Part shown: positions 44,089 through 54,351 of the stretch, one piece after another
How positions within the stretch are numbered: position 1 is the stretch's first letter
Layout of the letters: every line of letters starts with the position of its first letter
Source: Desulfonatronum sp. SC1
GTDB lineage: Bacteria > Desulfobacterota > Desulfovibrionia > Desulfovibrionales > Desulfonatronaceae
Assembly: GCF_003046795.1 (NCBI RefSeq)
Contig: NZ_PZKN01000022.1
Location: forward strand, 17,861 to 81,860
Direction of reading: 5' to 3'
Length of the DNA stretch: 64,000 nucleotides
Notes under the pieces: model-generated
The model's input: the letters and a program-made list of their open reading frames with translations, nothing else
The model's database searches: none
Told to the model about the DNA's origin: nothing
Position numbers and translations under genes: made by a program

Positions 44089-45531
44089 ATGAAATCAAAA
44101 ATCGTGGTCACGGTAGGGCCGGCAATCGATTCAGAGGAGGCGTTGCGCCGGATGATCGAGCAGGGGGTGCGCATCTTTCGGCTGAACTTTTCTCATGGCG
44201 ACCGGCCCTACTTTGAAACGATCATCGCCCGGTTGAAAAAACTGGAGACCGAGATGGACGTCTCCTTGAGCCTGTTGCAGGATCTTTCCGGGCCCAAAAT
44301 CCGGATCGGCGAACTCGCGGATGCACCTTGGGACGTGTACAAGGATGATTTGCTGTATCTTGGCCTGCCAGGCGGCCAAAAAGACCTGGAGGGTGCCGGA
44401 CGGAGCGTAAATGGAGTGCGCTGGATGGACCTGGATCAGCCGAAAATGCTGGAAGTCCTGGAAATGGGCGACACCGTGACCCTCAGCGACGGCGGTTTGC
44501 AATTTCGGGTCATGGAAAAGCTCGACCCCCGGACGGTCCTGCTCAAGGCGCTCAACGCGGGATTGTTGTCGTCGAAAAAAGGCGTGGCTTTTCCGGGCAA
44601 GGTCAGTCCGCTCCCGGCATTCACGCCCAAGGATCGTATGGACCTGGCTTATGGCCTGGAACTGGGCGTGAACGTGGTGGCCCTGTCCTTTGTTCAGGAC
44701 GCCCAGGACATCCGCTCTCTGATCAACGAGATGGAGCGACTGGGCCACCGGGTGCCGGTGATCGCCAAGCTGGAGCGGCGCAACGCCGTGGACAATCTTC
44801 AAGAGATTCTGGAGCTGGTGGACGGGATCATGGTCGCGCGGGGGGACCTGGGGCTGGAATGTCCCCTGGCCACCCTGCCGGGCATGCAAAAAGAGATCAT
44901 CAAGGCCTGCAACCAGGCAGGCAAGCCGGTGATCGTGGCCACCCAGATGCTGCTGTCCATGGTGGACAATCCCATGCCGACCCGGGCCGAGATCACGGAC
45001 GTGGCCAACGCCATTCACGACGGGACGGACTGCGTGATGCTCTCCGAGGAAACCGCCATCGGCAACCATCCCCTGGAGACGGTGCGCACCATGCGGGAAA
45101 TCGGTCTGGAGGCCGAACGCTTCGGCGCGAAGCACCATCGGGGCCCCAGAGCGCCTCGGGATCAGAGCGATCCGGCCTGGTTTCTGGCCTATGCCGCATG
45201 TCTGCTGGCGGAGAAGGCCCAGGTTCGCGCCCTGGTGGCCCACAGTATTTCCGGGGCCACGATCCGCCATCTCAGCGCCTGTCGCCCGGAACAGCCGATC
45301 CATGCCCTCTGCCCGGACAATCCGGCGCGTCAGTTCCTGAATTTTTCCAAAGGCGTGGTCCCGCACTCGATCAAGGAACAACTCTCGGACCATCTGGACC
45401 GGACCGAGTATTTCGTGGACAGCAACCCGGATTTTTTCGCAACCGGCGAGGCCGTGGTGATTACCGCCGGACAGCCCAAGCCCCGCCAAGAACGCGTGGC
45501 CACGAACCTGGTGAAGATTTACGTGAAGTGA
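44089..45531 (+). CDS. pyk: pyruvate kinase
   Basis: The 480-residue enzyme converts phosphoenolpyruvate and ADP to pyruvate and ATP. The signature VIAKLERRNAVDN (about 225-237) and the metal-binding GIMVARGDLGLE are intact, and the SRLNFSHG-type phosphate loop reads FRLNFSHG (about 29-36). Length matches the single-domain-set bacterial enzymes. It stands alone between convergent and divergent neighbours. An AGGAGACAACCGC stretch gives its ribosome-binding site. Confidence 0.97.
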   Translation: MKSKIVVTVGPAIDSEEALRRMIEQGVRIFRLNFSHGDRPYFETIIARLKKLETEMDVSLSLLQDLSGPKIRIGELADAPWDVYKDDLLYLGLPGGQKDLEGAGRSVNGVRWMDLDQPKMLEVLEMGDTVTLSDGGLQFRVMEKLDPRTVLLKALNAGLLSSKKGVAFPGKVSPLPAFTPKDRMDLAYGLELGVNVVALSFVQDAQDIRSLINEMERLGHRVPVIAKLERRNAVDNLQEILELVDGIMVARGDLGLECPLATLPGMQKEIIKACNQAGKPVIVATQMLLSMVDNPMPTRAEITDVANAIHDGTDCVMLSEETAIGNHPLETVRTMREIGLEAERFGAKHHRGPRAPRDQSDPAWFLAYAACLLAEKAQVRALVAHSISGATIRHLSACRPEQPIHALCPDNPARQFLNFSKGVVPHSIKEQLSDHLDRTEYFVDSNPDFFATGEAVVITAGQPKPRQERVATNLVKIYVK

Positions 45532-45566
45532 GGAATTTCAAGTAGCTATGCCAGAAACGTTGCTTT

Positions 45567-45600
45567 GTAGGCCGGATAAGGCGACAGCCGCATCCGGCAC
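45567..45600. repeat. REP/PU-type palindrome resembling the enterobacterial REP
   Basis: TGTAGGCCGGATAAGG... (from 45567) through ...GCATCCGGCA (to 45600) forms a GCCGGAT/ATCCGGC hairpin. It lies between the convergent pyk and otsAB genes, the usual place for REP units, and closely matches the E. coli REP consensus as I remember it. Confidence 0.7.
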
Positions 45601-45611
45601 ACGTCAAATGA

Positions 45612-47813
45612 TCACAAAGTAAAGTTTTTCAGCAGCACCCCGGCGGCTCGCGGGTTGCGGATGTTGTAAGTGGCGTGGGACAGGTCGTGGCCGACACGAA
45701 GGGTTACGGCATGGTCCGGCAGGGTCTTGAACATTTCCTCGTCGCTTTCCGCGTCGCCCATGGCCAGGATGAAGTCCCAGTCACGAATGGAGCTGAAATG
45801 CATGGCGGCAACGGCCTTACTGATCCCGGCGCTACGCACCTCGACCACCATGGGGCTTTGCAGAATCTGGATGCCCACGTTGGAGGCCAGTCCGCGCAAG
45901 GTTTCGGCCAACTCCCGAGCCCGCTGCGTTCCCAGGTTGCGATCCGCTTGTCGATAATGCCAAGCCATGGAAAAGTCTTTGTCCTCGGTGAATGTCCCCG
46001 GCACCCGTGAGCTGAAGCGCTCCAGAATCGGGCGGATCTGGTCCTTCCAATCGTTGAGCAGGGGGCGGATCATCCGCCACTGTCCATTCGTTTCCCGGAC
46101 CCAGACCCCGTGTTCGGCCACCAGGGCCACGGGCAGTTTGCCTAGGCAGCGTTCCAGGTTGTGCTTGTCCCGGCCGCTGAGGATGACCACCTGGGTTTCG
46201 GGCAGAGCGGTCAGTGTTTGGAGAGTGGTCCGGACTTCCTCCGAGGGGCAGGCCATGGACGGGGCGTCGTGAAAGGGCACCAGGGTGCCATCGTAGTCTA
46301 GCAGCAGCAGGCGGCTCGGGGCGGCCTTGCATCGTCGGACGACCTCTTGGGCCGCGTCGGCGCTGATGAACGTGGACTCCATCCGTAACTGCTCGGCCTT
46401 GACGTGCAGCAGGGAGTTCATGAAGTCCTCGGCCCAGTGGTTGACGTCGAAAAGTTTCAGCCGGTTTTTGAGCAGGGTCATGACCCTGCGCTGTTCCTCC
46501 TCCGGCGTTTCCAGGGCCGTATGAATGGCTTCGGCGAGGTCCGTCAGGCTGTTGGGGTTGACGATCAGGGTTTCCCCCAGTTCGATGGCCGCGCCCGCGG
46601 TCTCGCTGAGTACCAGTACTCCCTGGTCGTCGGTCTTGGCCGCGATATATTCCTTGGCGATCAGGTTCATTCCGTCGCGTAGCGGGGTAACCAGGGCCAC
46701 GTCGCTGATGTCATAGAGCATAGTCAGCTCGCGCAACGGGTAGGCCGTGTACTGGTAGATGATCGGGGACCAGGACAGCTTGCCGAACCGGCCGTTGATT
46801 GCTCCTACGAACTCGTCGATCTGCTTTTTCATCTCCTGGTACTTGCCCACTCCGGTCCGGGATGGGACCACCACCAGCATCAGGACGACCCGCTCATGCC
46901 ACTCCGGGTAGAGTTCCAGGAATTTCTCGTATCCTTTCAGCCTGTTGGCGATGCCCTTGCTGTAGTCCAGACGGTCGATGGAGAGCATGATCTTGGCCGA
47001 TCCCAGGGAGGTGCGCAGCTCGCTTTTTTCGTCTTGGGTGCGTTGGTCTTGTGCGGCCTGGGCGTATTTATGATAGTCGATGCCCATGGGAAAGGTGTCC
47101 ACCTTGACCAGCCGGTCCCCGACCATGATTTTGCCCAAGTGGTGGTCCAGCCCTAGAATGGCCGAGACGCTGTGCAGGAAATGCTGGGAATAGTCGTAGG
47201 TGTGAAAGCCGATCAGATCCGAGCCCAAAAGACCCTGCAGTAAGCGGGTGCGCCAGATGCTGGGCAGGAGGCGGAATATCTCATAGGACGGGAAGGGGAT
47301 GTGCAGGAAGAAGCCGCTGGTCACGTCCGGCCTGCTGGTGCGGATCATCTCCGGCAGGAGCATGATCTGGTAGTCATGCACCCAGACCACGTCGTCCGGT
47401 TCCAGGATGGACTCCACGGTCTGGCGGAAAATGTCGTTGACCTGGACGTAGCTGTCCCAGGACGCCTCGTCGAATGCGACATAGGACGGGAAATAGTGGA
47501 ACAGGGGCCAGAGGGTGGAGTTGCAGAACCCGAGGTAGAAGCTGTCCATCTGGCCCGGGGTCACGTTGACCGGGCAGATTCGGAACTTGCCCATAATCCG
47601 GGAGGAGAAGTCGAACCGACTCGGGTCGTCCAAATACATCCCCGGCCAGCCAACCCATAGCGGATCTCCGCTGAACGGCGAATTTTGGTCCAGGGAGTCC
47701 AGGTAGGAATTCAACCCCGTGGCCAGTCCGCCCACTGATTCCTTGGCGACGATCCTGCCGTCCTCTTCCACTAGATTGATGGGCAGTCGATTAGAGACGA
47801 TGACGAGACGCAT
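45612..47813 (-). CDS. otsAB: bifunctional trehalose-6-phosphate synthase/phosphatase
   Basis: The 733-residue protein joins an OtsA GT20 domain (about 1-480), which condenses UDP-glucose and glucose-6-phosphate, with a HAD-family OtsB phosphatase (about 495-733; nucleophile in [12 protein letters not shown] at about 503). The OtsA start [15 protein letters not shown] and [10 protein letters not shown] are intact, so it should carry out the whole synthesis of trehalose, a compatible solute. galU, which makes the UDP-glucose, is at 58560. AAGGAG sits just before the ATG at 47813; longer in-frame starts lack one. Confidence 0.95.
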   Translation of the reverse strand: MRLVIVSNRLPINLVEEDGRIVAKESVGGLATGLNSYLDSLDQNSPFSGDPLWVGWPGMYLDDPSRFDFSSRIMGKFRICPVNVTPGQMDSFYLGFCNSTLWPLFHYFPSYVAFDEASWDSYVQVNDIFRQTVESILEPDDVVWVHDYQIMLLPEMIRTSRPDVTSGFFLHIPFPSYEIFRLLPSIWRTRLLQGLLGSDLIGFHTYDYSQHFLHSVSAILGLDHHLGKIMVGDRLVKVDTFPMGIDYHKYAQAAQDQRTQDEKSELRTSLGSAKIMLSIDRLDYSKGIANRLKGYEKFLELYPEWHERVVLMLVVVPSRTGVGKYQEMKKQIDEFVGAINGRFGKLSWSPIIYQYTAYPLRELTMLYDISDVALVTPLRDGMNLIAKEYIAAKTDDQGVLVLSETAGAAIELGETLIVNPNSLTDLAEAIHTALETPEEEQRRVMTLLKNRLKLFDVNHWAEDFMNSLLHVKAEQLRMESTFISADAAQEVVRRCKAAPSRLLLLDYDGTLVPFHDAPSMACPSEEVRTTLQTLTALPETQVVILSGRDKHNLERCLGKLPVALVAEHGVWVRETNGQWRMIRPLLNDWKDQIRPILERFSSRVPGTFTEDKDFSMAWHYRQADRNLGTQRARELAETLRGLASNVGIQILQSPMVVEVRSAGISKAVAAMHFSSIRDWDFILAMGDAESDEEMFKTLPDHAVTLRVGHDLSHATYNIRNPRAAGVLLKNFTL

Positions 47814-48296
47814 GGTTGCTCCTTGGAAATGCCGTGATATTGGGACCGGAGCCGGAGGCTCCGCTTGAGTGTTGTCACATAACGTTGACTCAGGAAAGCA
47901 GTGGATGTCAAATGTGCAATCCAATCAAGCTGTGGGCCTGATGAGCTTGGTGTAAAAAGTCTATTGCACCAAGCAGCGGTCAGTGGCGAGTTGCTAGAGA
48001 TTAGTAAAAACAACATGTTGCATGAAGTCCACGAGGAGAGTGATTTGTCTCTAAGGCTTTTTACACGGACCATCCATGATGGGCCTTTTGACGAAGCAGG
48101 GAGCGCCGGACGCCTCTTAGGTTTCCGATGAAGGAAGCCATTTTTTGTTCTTTACACCGACAATACCCCAGGCTATGTTCAATATTTTTCTTTGCGCAAG
48201 AGTTGCTTCCGACCTGTGTTCATCGTCCGGACCGGGTCATGGAGTTTGTTCATCTTGAATCCCCCGCGAGAGTTTGGCGGGGCTCGTGAGGGCGTG
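47814..48296. other. 483-base divergent region between otsAB and argF
   Basis: No gene is convincingly present; short frames here lack family features. An eight-base-pair hairpin GCTTGGTG (47944-47951) and CACCAAGC (47967-47974) is the only clear structure. The rest presumably holds the promoters of otsAB and argF. Confidence 0.5.
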
Positions 48297-49205
48297 ATGG
48301 CTCGACATTTTTTGCAAATAACCGATTTGAAACGTTCCGAGTCCTGGAACATGCTGGCCAGGGCCAAGGAGATCAAAGCCTCCAATTGGCGTTCGTCCCT
48401 GCTTGATGGCAAGACGCTGATCCTGCTGTTCGAAAAGGCCTCCACCCGGACACGGATTTCCTTTGAAGTGGCCATCCGGGCACTGGGCGGCGACGTGTTG
48501 TTCATGACTAATAAGGACTCCCAGCTCGGTCGGAACGAACCTTTGCGGGACACGGCACGGGTTTTCGGCCGCTACGTCCAGGGCGTGGTGGTGCGGACTT
48601 TTGCCCAGGAAGTGCTTGAAGAACTGGCCTCGGCGGGCGGGATCCCGGTGATCAACGCTTTGACCGACCTGCATCACCCCTGCCAAGTGATGAGCGACAT
48701 GCTGACCATTTTCGAACAGACCCCGGACATCCCGAGCCTGAAAATCGCCTGGGTGGGCGACGGGAACAACATGGCCAACTCCTGGCTGCACGCGGCCATG
48801 CATTTTTCTTTTGCGCTGCATCTGGCCGTGCCCCCGGGATACGAGCCGGATCCCGAGGTTTTGCAACAAGCCCGCGAGAACGGGGCTAACGTGGTGGTGA
48901 CCAACGATCCCAAGGAAGCCGTGAACGAAGCCCACTACGTGAACACCGACGTCTGGGCTTCCATGGGCCAAGAGGACGCGGCGGAGGAACGGCGGGAGAT
49001 TTTCGCGCCCTTTCAGGTCAATTCCCGGCTTCTGGCCCTGGCTCGGCCGGACTGCAAGGTCCTGCACTGCCTCCCGGCCAAACGCGGAGAGGAGATAACC
49101 GACCAGGTCATGGAGGGCGAGGCCTCCCTGGTCTGGGATCAGGCCGAGAACCGGCTGCATATGCAGAAGGCTTTGTTGGAATGGGTTTTTAGTGAACAGA
49201 GCTAA
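48297..49205 (+). CDS. argF: ornithine carbamoyltransferase
   Basis: The 302-residue enzyme makes citrulline from ornithine and carbamoyl phosphate. The carbamoyl-phosphate motif STRTR lies in FEKASTRTRISFE, with HHPCQ (about 123-127) and HCLPA near the C-terminus binding ornithine. I start at the ATG at 48297; the 48192 start adds an extension foreign to the family. argG and argH follow closely, giving the last three steps of arginine synthesis in one cluster. Confidence 0.97.
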   Translation: MARHFLQITDLKRSESWNMLARAKEIKASNWRSSLLDGKTLILLFEKASTRTRISFEVAIRALGGDVLFMTNKDSQLGRNEPLRDTARVFGRYVQGVVVRTFAQEVLEELASAGGIPVINALTDLHHPCQVMSDMLTIFEQTPDIPSLKIAWVGDGNNMANSWLHAAMHFSFALHLAVPPGYEPDPEVLQQARENGANVVVTNDPKEAVNEAHYVNTDVWASMGQEDAAEERREIFAPFQVNSRLLALARPDCKVLHCLPAKRGEEITDQVMEGEASLVWDQAENRLHMQKALLEWVFSEQS

Positions 49206-49238
49206 CGAGAACATTACGGACGGGATGGGTGCGAGGCG

Positions 49239-50432
49239 ATGAGTCAAAATATTGAAAAGGTCGTACTGGCCTACTCCGGCGGTCTGGATACGTCGGTGAT
49301 TTTGAAATGGATCAAGGAAAACTACTCCTGCGAAGTGATCGCTTTTACCGCGGACCTGGGCCAGGGGGAGGATCTCTCCGGCGTGGAACGCCGGGCACTG
49401 GAAACCGGCGCGACCAAGGCCTATGTCGAGGATTTGCGCGAAGAGTTCGCCAAGGATTTCATCTTTCCGATGATGCGGGCCAACGCGGTGTACGAGGGCC
49501 GGTATTTACTGGGCACCTCCATCGCCCGACCCTTGATCGCCAAGCGAATGGTGGAGATCGCCCGGGCCGAGGGCGCTCAGGCCATTGCCCACGGGGCCAC
49601 GGGCAAGGGCAACGACCAGGTGCGGTTCGAACTGACCGCCGCGGCACTGGACAAAACCCTGAAGACCATCGCTCCTTGGCGAGAGTGGGATCTGCGTTCG
49701 CGTACGGACTGCGTCGAATACGCCCAAAAACACGGCATTCCCGTGACCGTAACCAAAGACAAGCCCTATTCCTGCGACGGAAATCTGCTGCACCTTTCTT
49801 TTGAAGGGGGCGAACTGGAAGACCCCTGGGCCGAGCCCGGGCCGCACACGTACATGATGTGCGTCCCGCCGGAACAGGCACCGGACCGGCCGGAGATCGC
49901 AACCATCGAATTCGAGGGCGGAGATCCCGTGGCCCTCAACGGCCAGGCCATGAGTCCGGCGACGATCATGGCCGAGCTGAACGCTCTGGGCGGACGGCAC
50001 GGTATTGGTCGCCTGGATATGGTGGAGAGCCGTTTCGTGGGCATGAAGTCCCGCGGGGTCTACGAAACCCCGGGAGGGACGATTCTTCAAACCGCCCACC
50101 GGGATCTGGAAGGCCTGACCTTGGACCGGGAAACCATGCGCCTGCGCGATCAATTGATCCCGCAGTATGCGGCCATGGTCTACAACGGGTTCTGGTTCGC
50201 TCCGGAGCGAGAAGCCCTGCAAGCCTTCATCGACAAGACCCAGGAACGGGTGCGGGGCACGGTGCGGCTGAAACTGTACAAGGGATCGGTCTCGGTGCTG
50301 GGCCGCAAGTCGGACGTTTCTCTGTATAACCCGGAACTGGCCACTTTTGAGCAAGACATGGTCTACGACCAAGCCGACGCGGCGGGGTTCATCCGGTTGA
50401 ACGCCCTGCGGCTGCGAGCCTGGAATCAGTAA
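49239..50432 (+). CDS. argG: argininosuccinate synthase
   Basis: The 397-residue enzyme joins citrulline and aspartate using ATP. The PP-loop [10 protein letters not shown] (about 10-19) and [10 protein letters not shown] (about 125-134) are intact. Length matches the family. It is 33 bases after argF, and its TAA stop overlaps the argH start (TAATG). Confidence 0.98.
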   Translation: MSQNIEKVVLAYSGGLDTSVILKWIKENYSCEVIAFTADLGQGEDLSGVERRALETGATKAYVEDLREEFAKDFIFPMMRANAVYEGRYLLGTSIARPLIAKRMVEIARAEGAQAIAHGATGKGNDQVRFELTAAALDKTLKTIAPWREWDLRSRTDCVEYAQKHGIPVTVTKDKPYSCDGNLLHLSFEGGELEDPWAEPGPHTYMMCVPPEQAPDRPEIATIEFEGGDPVALNGQAMSPATIMAELNALGGRHGIGRLDMVESRFVGMKSRGVYETPGGTILQTAHRDLEGLTLDRETMRLRDQLIPQYAAMVYNGFWFAPEREALQAFIDKTQERVRGTVRLKLYKGSVSVLGRKSDVSLYNPELATFEQDMVYDQADAAGFIRLNALRLRAWNQ

Positions 50433-51853
50433 TGTCCGGAAAAGAATCCACCGGCAAACTCTGGGGCGGACGGTTCGAGGCGGCCACGAACCGGCTCGTG
50501 GAGCATTACACGGCTTCGGTCGGGGTGGATCGCCGCCTAGCCATGCAGGACATTCGAGGCTCCATGGCCCATGCCCGGATGCTGGGCAGGCAGGGCGTTT
50601 TGCGAGCCGAGGACGTGGACGCCATTCTGGAGGGGCTGCGGCGGGTCGAAGCCGAGGTCGCGGATGGAACCTTCGTCTGGAAAGACGAACTGGAAGACGT
50701 CCACATGAACATCGAGGCCCGGTTGACCGAGCTGATCGGCGAAGCCGGCAAGCGGTTGCACACCGGACGCAGCCGCAACGACCAGGTGGCCCTGGACTTC
50801 CGGTTGCATGTGGACGAGGCCCTGGCGCAGTGGCAGATATACCTGGGCGAATTGATCCACGTACTGGCCAGCCGGGCCGAGGAGCACGTCCGGACCCTGC
50901 TGCCCGGCTGCACCCATTTGCAGCCGGCCCAGCCGGTCAGCCTGGCCCAGCACCTACTGGCCTACGCCTGGATGTGTCGCCGGGACTTCGACCGGGTCGC
51001 CGACGCCCGCAAGCGGGTCCGGGTCAGCCCGTTGGGAGCCGCGGCCCTGGCCGGAACCACCTATCCCATTGACCCGGAAATGGTCGCCCGGGAAGTGGGG
51101 TTTCCCGAAATTTTCGCCAACAGCATGGACGCGGTGGCGGACCGGGACTTTGTCATGGAGCCCGTGTTCTGCGCCTGCTTGATCATGGCTCACCTGTCCC
51201 GACTTTGCGAGGAACTGATTCTCTGGGCCAATCCAGCCTTCGGATTCGTGCGGCTGCCCGACGCCTTTGCAACGGGATCGAGCATCATGCCCCAGAAAAA
51301 GAACCCGGACGTGGCCGAGTTGATGCGCGGCAAGACCGGGCGGGTCTATGGCGACCTGACGGCCTTGCTGACCCTGGTCAAGGGCCTGCCGCTGACGTAC
51401 AACCGAGACTTGCAAGAAGATAAAGAGCCGTTTTTTGATGCGGACACGACCGTGTCGTCCTCGTTGCGATTGATGGCCGCGATGATGGCCGAAATGGAGT
51501 TCGTCCCCGAACGGATGCTGGCCCTGCTGCGCAAGGGCTTTCTCAATGCCACGGAACTGGCCGATTATCTGGTGGCCAAGGGCTTGGCCTTTCGCGATGC
51601 CCACCATGCCGTGGGGCGGGCCGTGGCCTTTGCCGAGGAGCGGAGGCAGGGTTTGGAAGATTTGTCTCTGGAAGCGTTGCGGTCTTTTTCTCCGCTGATC
51701 GAGGAAGACGTCTTCGAGGTGCTGGATTATCACCAAGCCGTGGCTCGGCGCTGCGCGCCGGGGGGCACGGGCGAGGGTCCGGTACGCCGACAAATCGCCG
51801 ATCTCCGAGCGTGGCTGGAGACCGTGCGCCCATCGGCGTGGCCGGTCCGCTGA
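50432..51853 (+). CDS. argH: argininosuccinate lyase
   Basis: The 473-residue enzyme splits argininosuccinate into arginine and fumarate. The fumarase/lyase signature [12 protein letters not shown] (about 286-297) and the catalytic serine loop are intact. The start codon overlaps the argG stop, so the two are translationally coupled. It is the last gene of argFGH and ends 67 bases before the tRNA-Sec on the other strand. Confidence 0.98.
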   Translation: MSGKESTGKLWGGRFEAATNRLVEHYTASVGVDRRLAMQDIRGSMAHARMLGRQGVLRAEDVDAILEGLRRVEAEVADGTFVWKDELEDVHMNIEARLTELIGEAGKRLHTGRSRNDQVALDFRLHVDEALAQWQIYLGELIHVLASRAEEHVRTLLPGCTHLQPAQPVSLAQHLLAYAWMCRRDFDRVADARKRVRVSPLGAAALAGTTYPIDPEMVAREVGFPEIFANSMDAVADRDFVMEPVFCACLIMAHLSRLCEELILWANPAFGFVRLPDAFATGSSIMPQKKNPDVAELMRGKTGRVYGDLTALLTLVKGLPLTYNRDLQEDKEPFFDADTTVSSSLRLMAAMMAEMEFVPERMLALLRKGFLNATELADYLVAKGLAFRDAHHAVGRAVAFAEERRQGLEDLSLEALRSFSPLIEEDVFEVLDYHQAVARRCAPGGTGEGPVRRQIADLRAWLETVRPSAWPVR

Positions 51854-51920
51854 GATGTTTTGGGTGCGAATGACGCGAAGACTGTGCGAGAGAAGGTGCA
51901 CGGAGTGGGTGACGAGGAAA

Positions 51921-52014
51921 TGGCGGAAGCGTATAGGAGTCGAACCTACCGACGACCTCTCGACCGTCCACTGGATTTGAAGTCCAGGCGCCACACCGGT
52001 GACGAAACGCTTCC
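51921..52014 (-). tRNA. selC: selenocysteine tRNA (tRNA-Sec, anticodon UCA)
   Basis: The minus-strand 94-base tRNA has an eight-base-pair acceptor stem (GGAAGCGT/ACGCTTCC), a long variable arm, a T arm with TTCGACT, an anticodon stem CTGGA/TCCAG with loop CTTCAAA (anticodon TCA) and encoded GCCA end. The eight-pair acceptor, long variable arm and TCA anticodon are specific to bacterial tRNA-Sec. It means the organism decodes UGA as selenocysteine, although I saw no selA, selB or selD and no evident selenoprotein in the window. Confidence 0.96.
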
Positions 52015-52253
52015 CCGACTCATGCCCAAATGCACGCCTGATGCGTACTGGGCTTGTTCTTGCTGCTTGACGAACAGCGGTGACTTGTATCCATTTCGTC
52101 CTTGATCCGCAAGAGCGGGATGAGAAATACCCAAGGTAATTCCGTTTCTGATCCTCGGATATCGAGATCGCTATCGATATGCAAATCGGATTTGAAGTTG
52201 GATACTATTGTGCATTATCTCGGTTGTTCCGCGATTTTTTTGATATGACGCTC

Positions 52254-52277
52254 GATTTCGATCCCGATTTCGATTGT
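52254..52277. repeat. hexamer tandem repeat, unit GATTTC
   Basis: Four copies (GATTTC, GATCCC, GATTTC, GATTGT) of the unit also found at 5287-5322, here 36 bases before the ftsH start codon. Confidence 0.65.
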
Positions 52278-52312
52278 GTTGAAGTGACAAACTGATACCG
52301 GAGGAGTCTTCA

Positions 52313-54331
52313 TTGAATAATTTTTCCAAGAACCTGCTGCTCTGGGCTACCATTTCCGTGGTCATGGTGGTTCTGTTCAACATGTTCAGCCACCCGCCGG
52401 CGCCGGAGCAAAGGCTGAGCTACAGCGAGTTGTTGACCCGTGTGCGCGCCGGTGAAATCACCGAGGTCAAGGTCCAGGGACAGCGAATCCAGGGCGTCCT
52501 GCTCAACGAACAGCGCTTTGTCTCGTTCAACCCCAACGATCCGAACCTGGTGCAGACGCTTCTGGACAACAACGTGCGCGTGGTTGCCGAGCCGGAGGAC
52601 CAATCGCCGTGGTACTTCACGGTGCTGATCTCCTGGTTCCCGATGCTGCTGTTGATCGGCGTCTGGATATTTTTCATGCGCCAGATGCAGTCCGGCGGAG
52701 GGCGGGCCATGTCCTTCGGCCGGTCCCGGGCCAAGATGCTCAGCGAGGAGTCCACCAAGGTCACCTTTGAGGACGTGGCCGGAGTGGACGAGGCCAAGGA
52801 AGAGCTGATGGAAGTAGTGGATTTTCTACGCGAGCCCAAAAAATTCACCCGCCTGGGCGGGCGGATTCCCAAGGGCGTCCTGCTGGTGGGTTCGCCGGGA
52901 ACCGGAAAGACCCTTCTGGCCCGTGCCGTGGCCGGAGAGGCCGGAGTGCCGTTTTTCTCCATTTCCGGCTCGGACTTCGTGGAAATGTTCGTGGGCGTGG
53001 GCGCGGCCCGGGTCCGGGATCTTTTCACCCAGGGCAAGAAGAACGCGCCCTGCTTGATCTTCATCGACGAGATCGACGCCGTGGGGCGGCAGCGCGGAGC
53101 CGGTCTGGGCGGCGGGCACGATGAACGGGAGCAGACCCTGAACCAGATGCTCGTGGAAATGGACGGCTTTGAATCCAACGAGGGCGTGATCCTGATCGCG
53201 GCCACCAACCGGCCCGACGTGCTGGACCCGGCCCTGCTGCGCCCAGGTCGTTTCGACCGTCAGGTGGTGGTGCCGGCGCCTGATTTTCGTGGCCGGGTGC
53301 GTATTCTTCAGGTCCATGCCAAGCGCACGCCCCTGGCCAAGGGGGTTGATCTGGAGTCCCTGGCCAAGGGCACTCCGGGCATGTCCGGGGCGGACCTGGA
53401 AAACCTGGTCAATGAAGCAGCTCTGCATGCGGCCCGACAGGGCAAGGAACAGCTGGACATGCGGGACTTTGAGGAGGCCAAGGACAAGCTGCTCATGGGC
53501 AAGGAGCGGCGGAGCATGATTCTCAGCGACGACGAGAAGAAGACCACGGCCTACCACGAGGCCGGACACGCTCTGGTGGCCCGTCTGCTTCCCGGCACGG
53601 ACCCGATCCACAAGGTGTCCATCATTCCTCGAGGCATGGCCCTGGGCGTAACCATGCAGCTTCCTGACGACGAACGACACAATTACAGCCGGTCCTATCT
53701 GGAAAAAACCCTGGCCGTGCTGCTGGCCGGTCGTGTTGCTGAGGAAATCATCTTCGATCAGTTGACCACCGGAGCGGGCAACGACATCGAGCGAGCCACG
53801 AAAATGTCCCGGAAGATGGTTTGCCAGTGGGGCATGAGCGACGCTCTGGGGCCGCTTTCCCTGGGAGAAAACAACGACCATGTCTTTTTGGGCCGGGAGA
53901 TCGGGCACCAAAAGGATTACAGTGAACAGACCGCCCAGATGATCGACTCGGAGATCAAGGCCTTCGTGTCCAGGGCCCACGCCAAGGCCAAGCAGCTTCT
54001 GGAAAAGAACATCGATTCTTTGCACGCCATGGCCAACGCGCTCTTGGAGCGAGAGACCATCACTGGTGATGACATCACGCTGTTGATAAAGGGCGAGTCC
54101 TTGCCGCCCATGAGCCTGGTGAGCGCGAAGCCGGTCCGCAAGGACGATGGAGCGTCGCCTGAAACGGCATCTGCCACCGAGCATGACTACGAGAAAGCCG
54201 CTGAGGAAAAGGGGGCAGAGCGAGAAAAAACCGAATCCGAGAATTTCGCCAAGCCTTCGGATGAGAAGGACGGCGAAGACGACCCGGATGAATTCGCCTT
54301 GGAAGAACCGGACAAGCCCAAGCGGTCTTGA
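52313..54331 (+). CDS. ftsH: ATP-dependent zinc metalloprotease FtsH
   Basis: The 672-residue membrane-anchored protease has two helices (about 8-24 and 101-119), an AAA+ domain with GSPGTGKT (about 193-200) and [11 protein letters not shown], and a zinc motif HEAGH (about 415-419). It degrades misfolded membrane proteins and regulators. The C-terminal tail (about 610-672) is highly charged and rich in Glu, Lys and Asp. The start is TTG at 52313, with GGAGGA just ahead. It heads the ftsH-folP-cdaA-cdaR-glmM block. Confidence 0.97.
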   Translation: MNNFSKNLLLWATISVVMVVLFNMFSHPPAPEQRLSYSELLTRVRAGEITEVKVQGQRIQGVLLNEQRFVSFNPNDPNLVQTLLDNNVRVVAEPEDQSPWYFTVLISWFPMLLLIGVWIFFMRQMQSGGGRAMSFGRSRAKMLSEESTKVTFEDVAGVDEAKEELMEVVDFLREPKKFTRLGGRIPKGVLLVGSPGTGKTLLARAVAGEAGVPFFSISGSDFVEMFVGVGAARVRDLFTQGKKNAPCLIFIDEIDAVGRQRGAGLGGGHDEREQTLNQMLVEMDGFESNEGVILIAATNRPDVLDPALLRPGRFDRQVVVPAPDFRGRVRILQVHAKRTPLAKGVDLESLAKGTPGMSGADLENLVNEAALHAARQGKEQLDMRDFEEAKDKLLMGKERRSMILSDDEKKTTAYHEAGHALVARLLPGTDPIHKVSIIPRGMALGVTMQLPDDERHNYSRSYLEKTLAVLLAGRVAEEIIFDQLTTGAGNDIERATKMSRKMVCQWGMSDALGPLSLGENNDHVFLGREIGHQKDYSEQTAQMIDSEIKAFVSRAHAKAKQLLEKNIDSLHAMANALLERETITGDDITLLIKGESLPPMSLVSAKPVRKDDGASPETASATEHDYEKAAEEKGAEREKTESENFAKPSDEKDGEDDPDEFALEEPDKPKRS

Positions 54332-54351
54332 CTCGGTCTCGACACTTTCAA

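Noticed and set aside
43757..44092. 111-residue frame upstream of pyk
   Set aside because: It overlaps the pyk start and the REP-like repeat, has a basic, low-complexity start and no family feature.
47901..48131. Possible 76-residue gene in the otsAB-argF gap
   Set aside because: No ribosome-binding site, hydrophobic pattern or recognisable motif; an equally long frame exists on the other strand, as expected by chance in GC-rich DNA.
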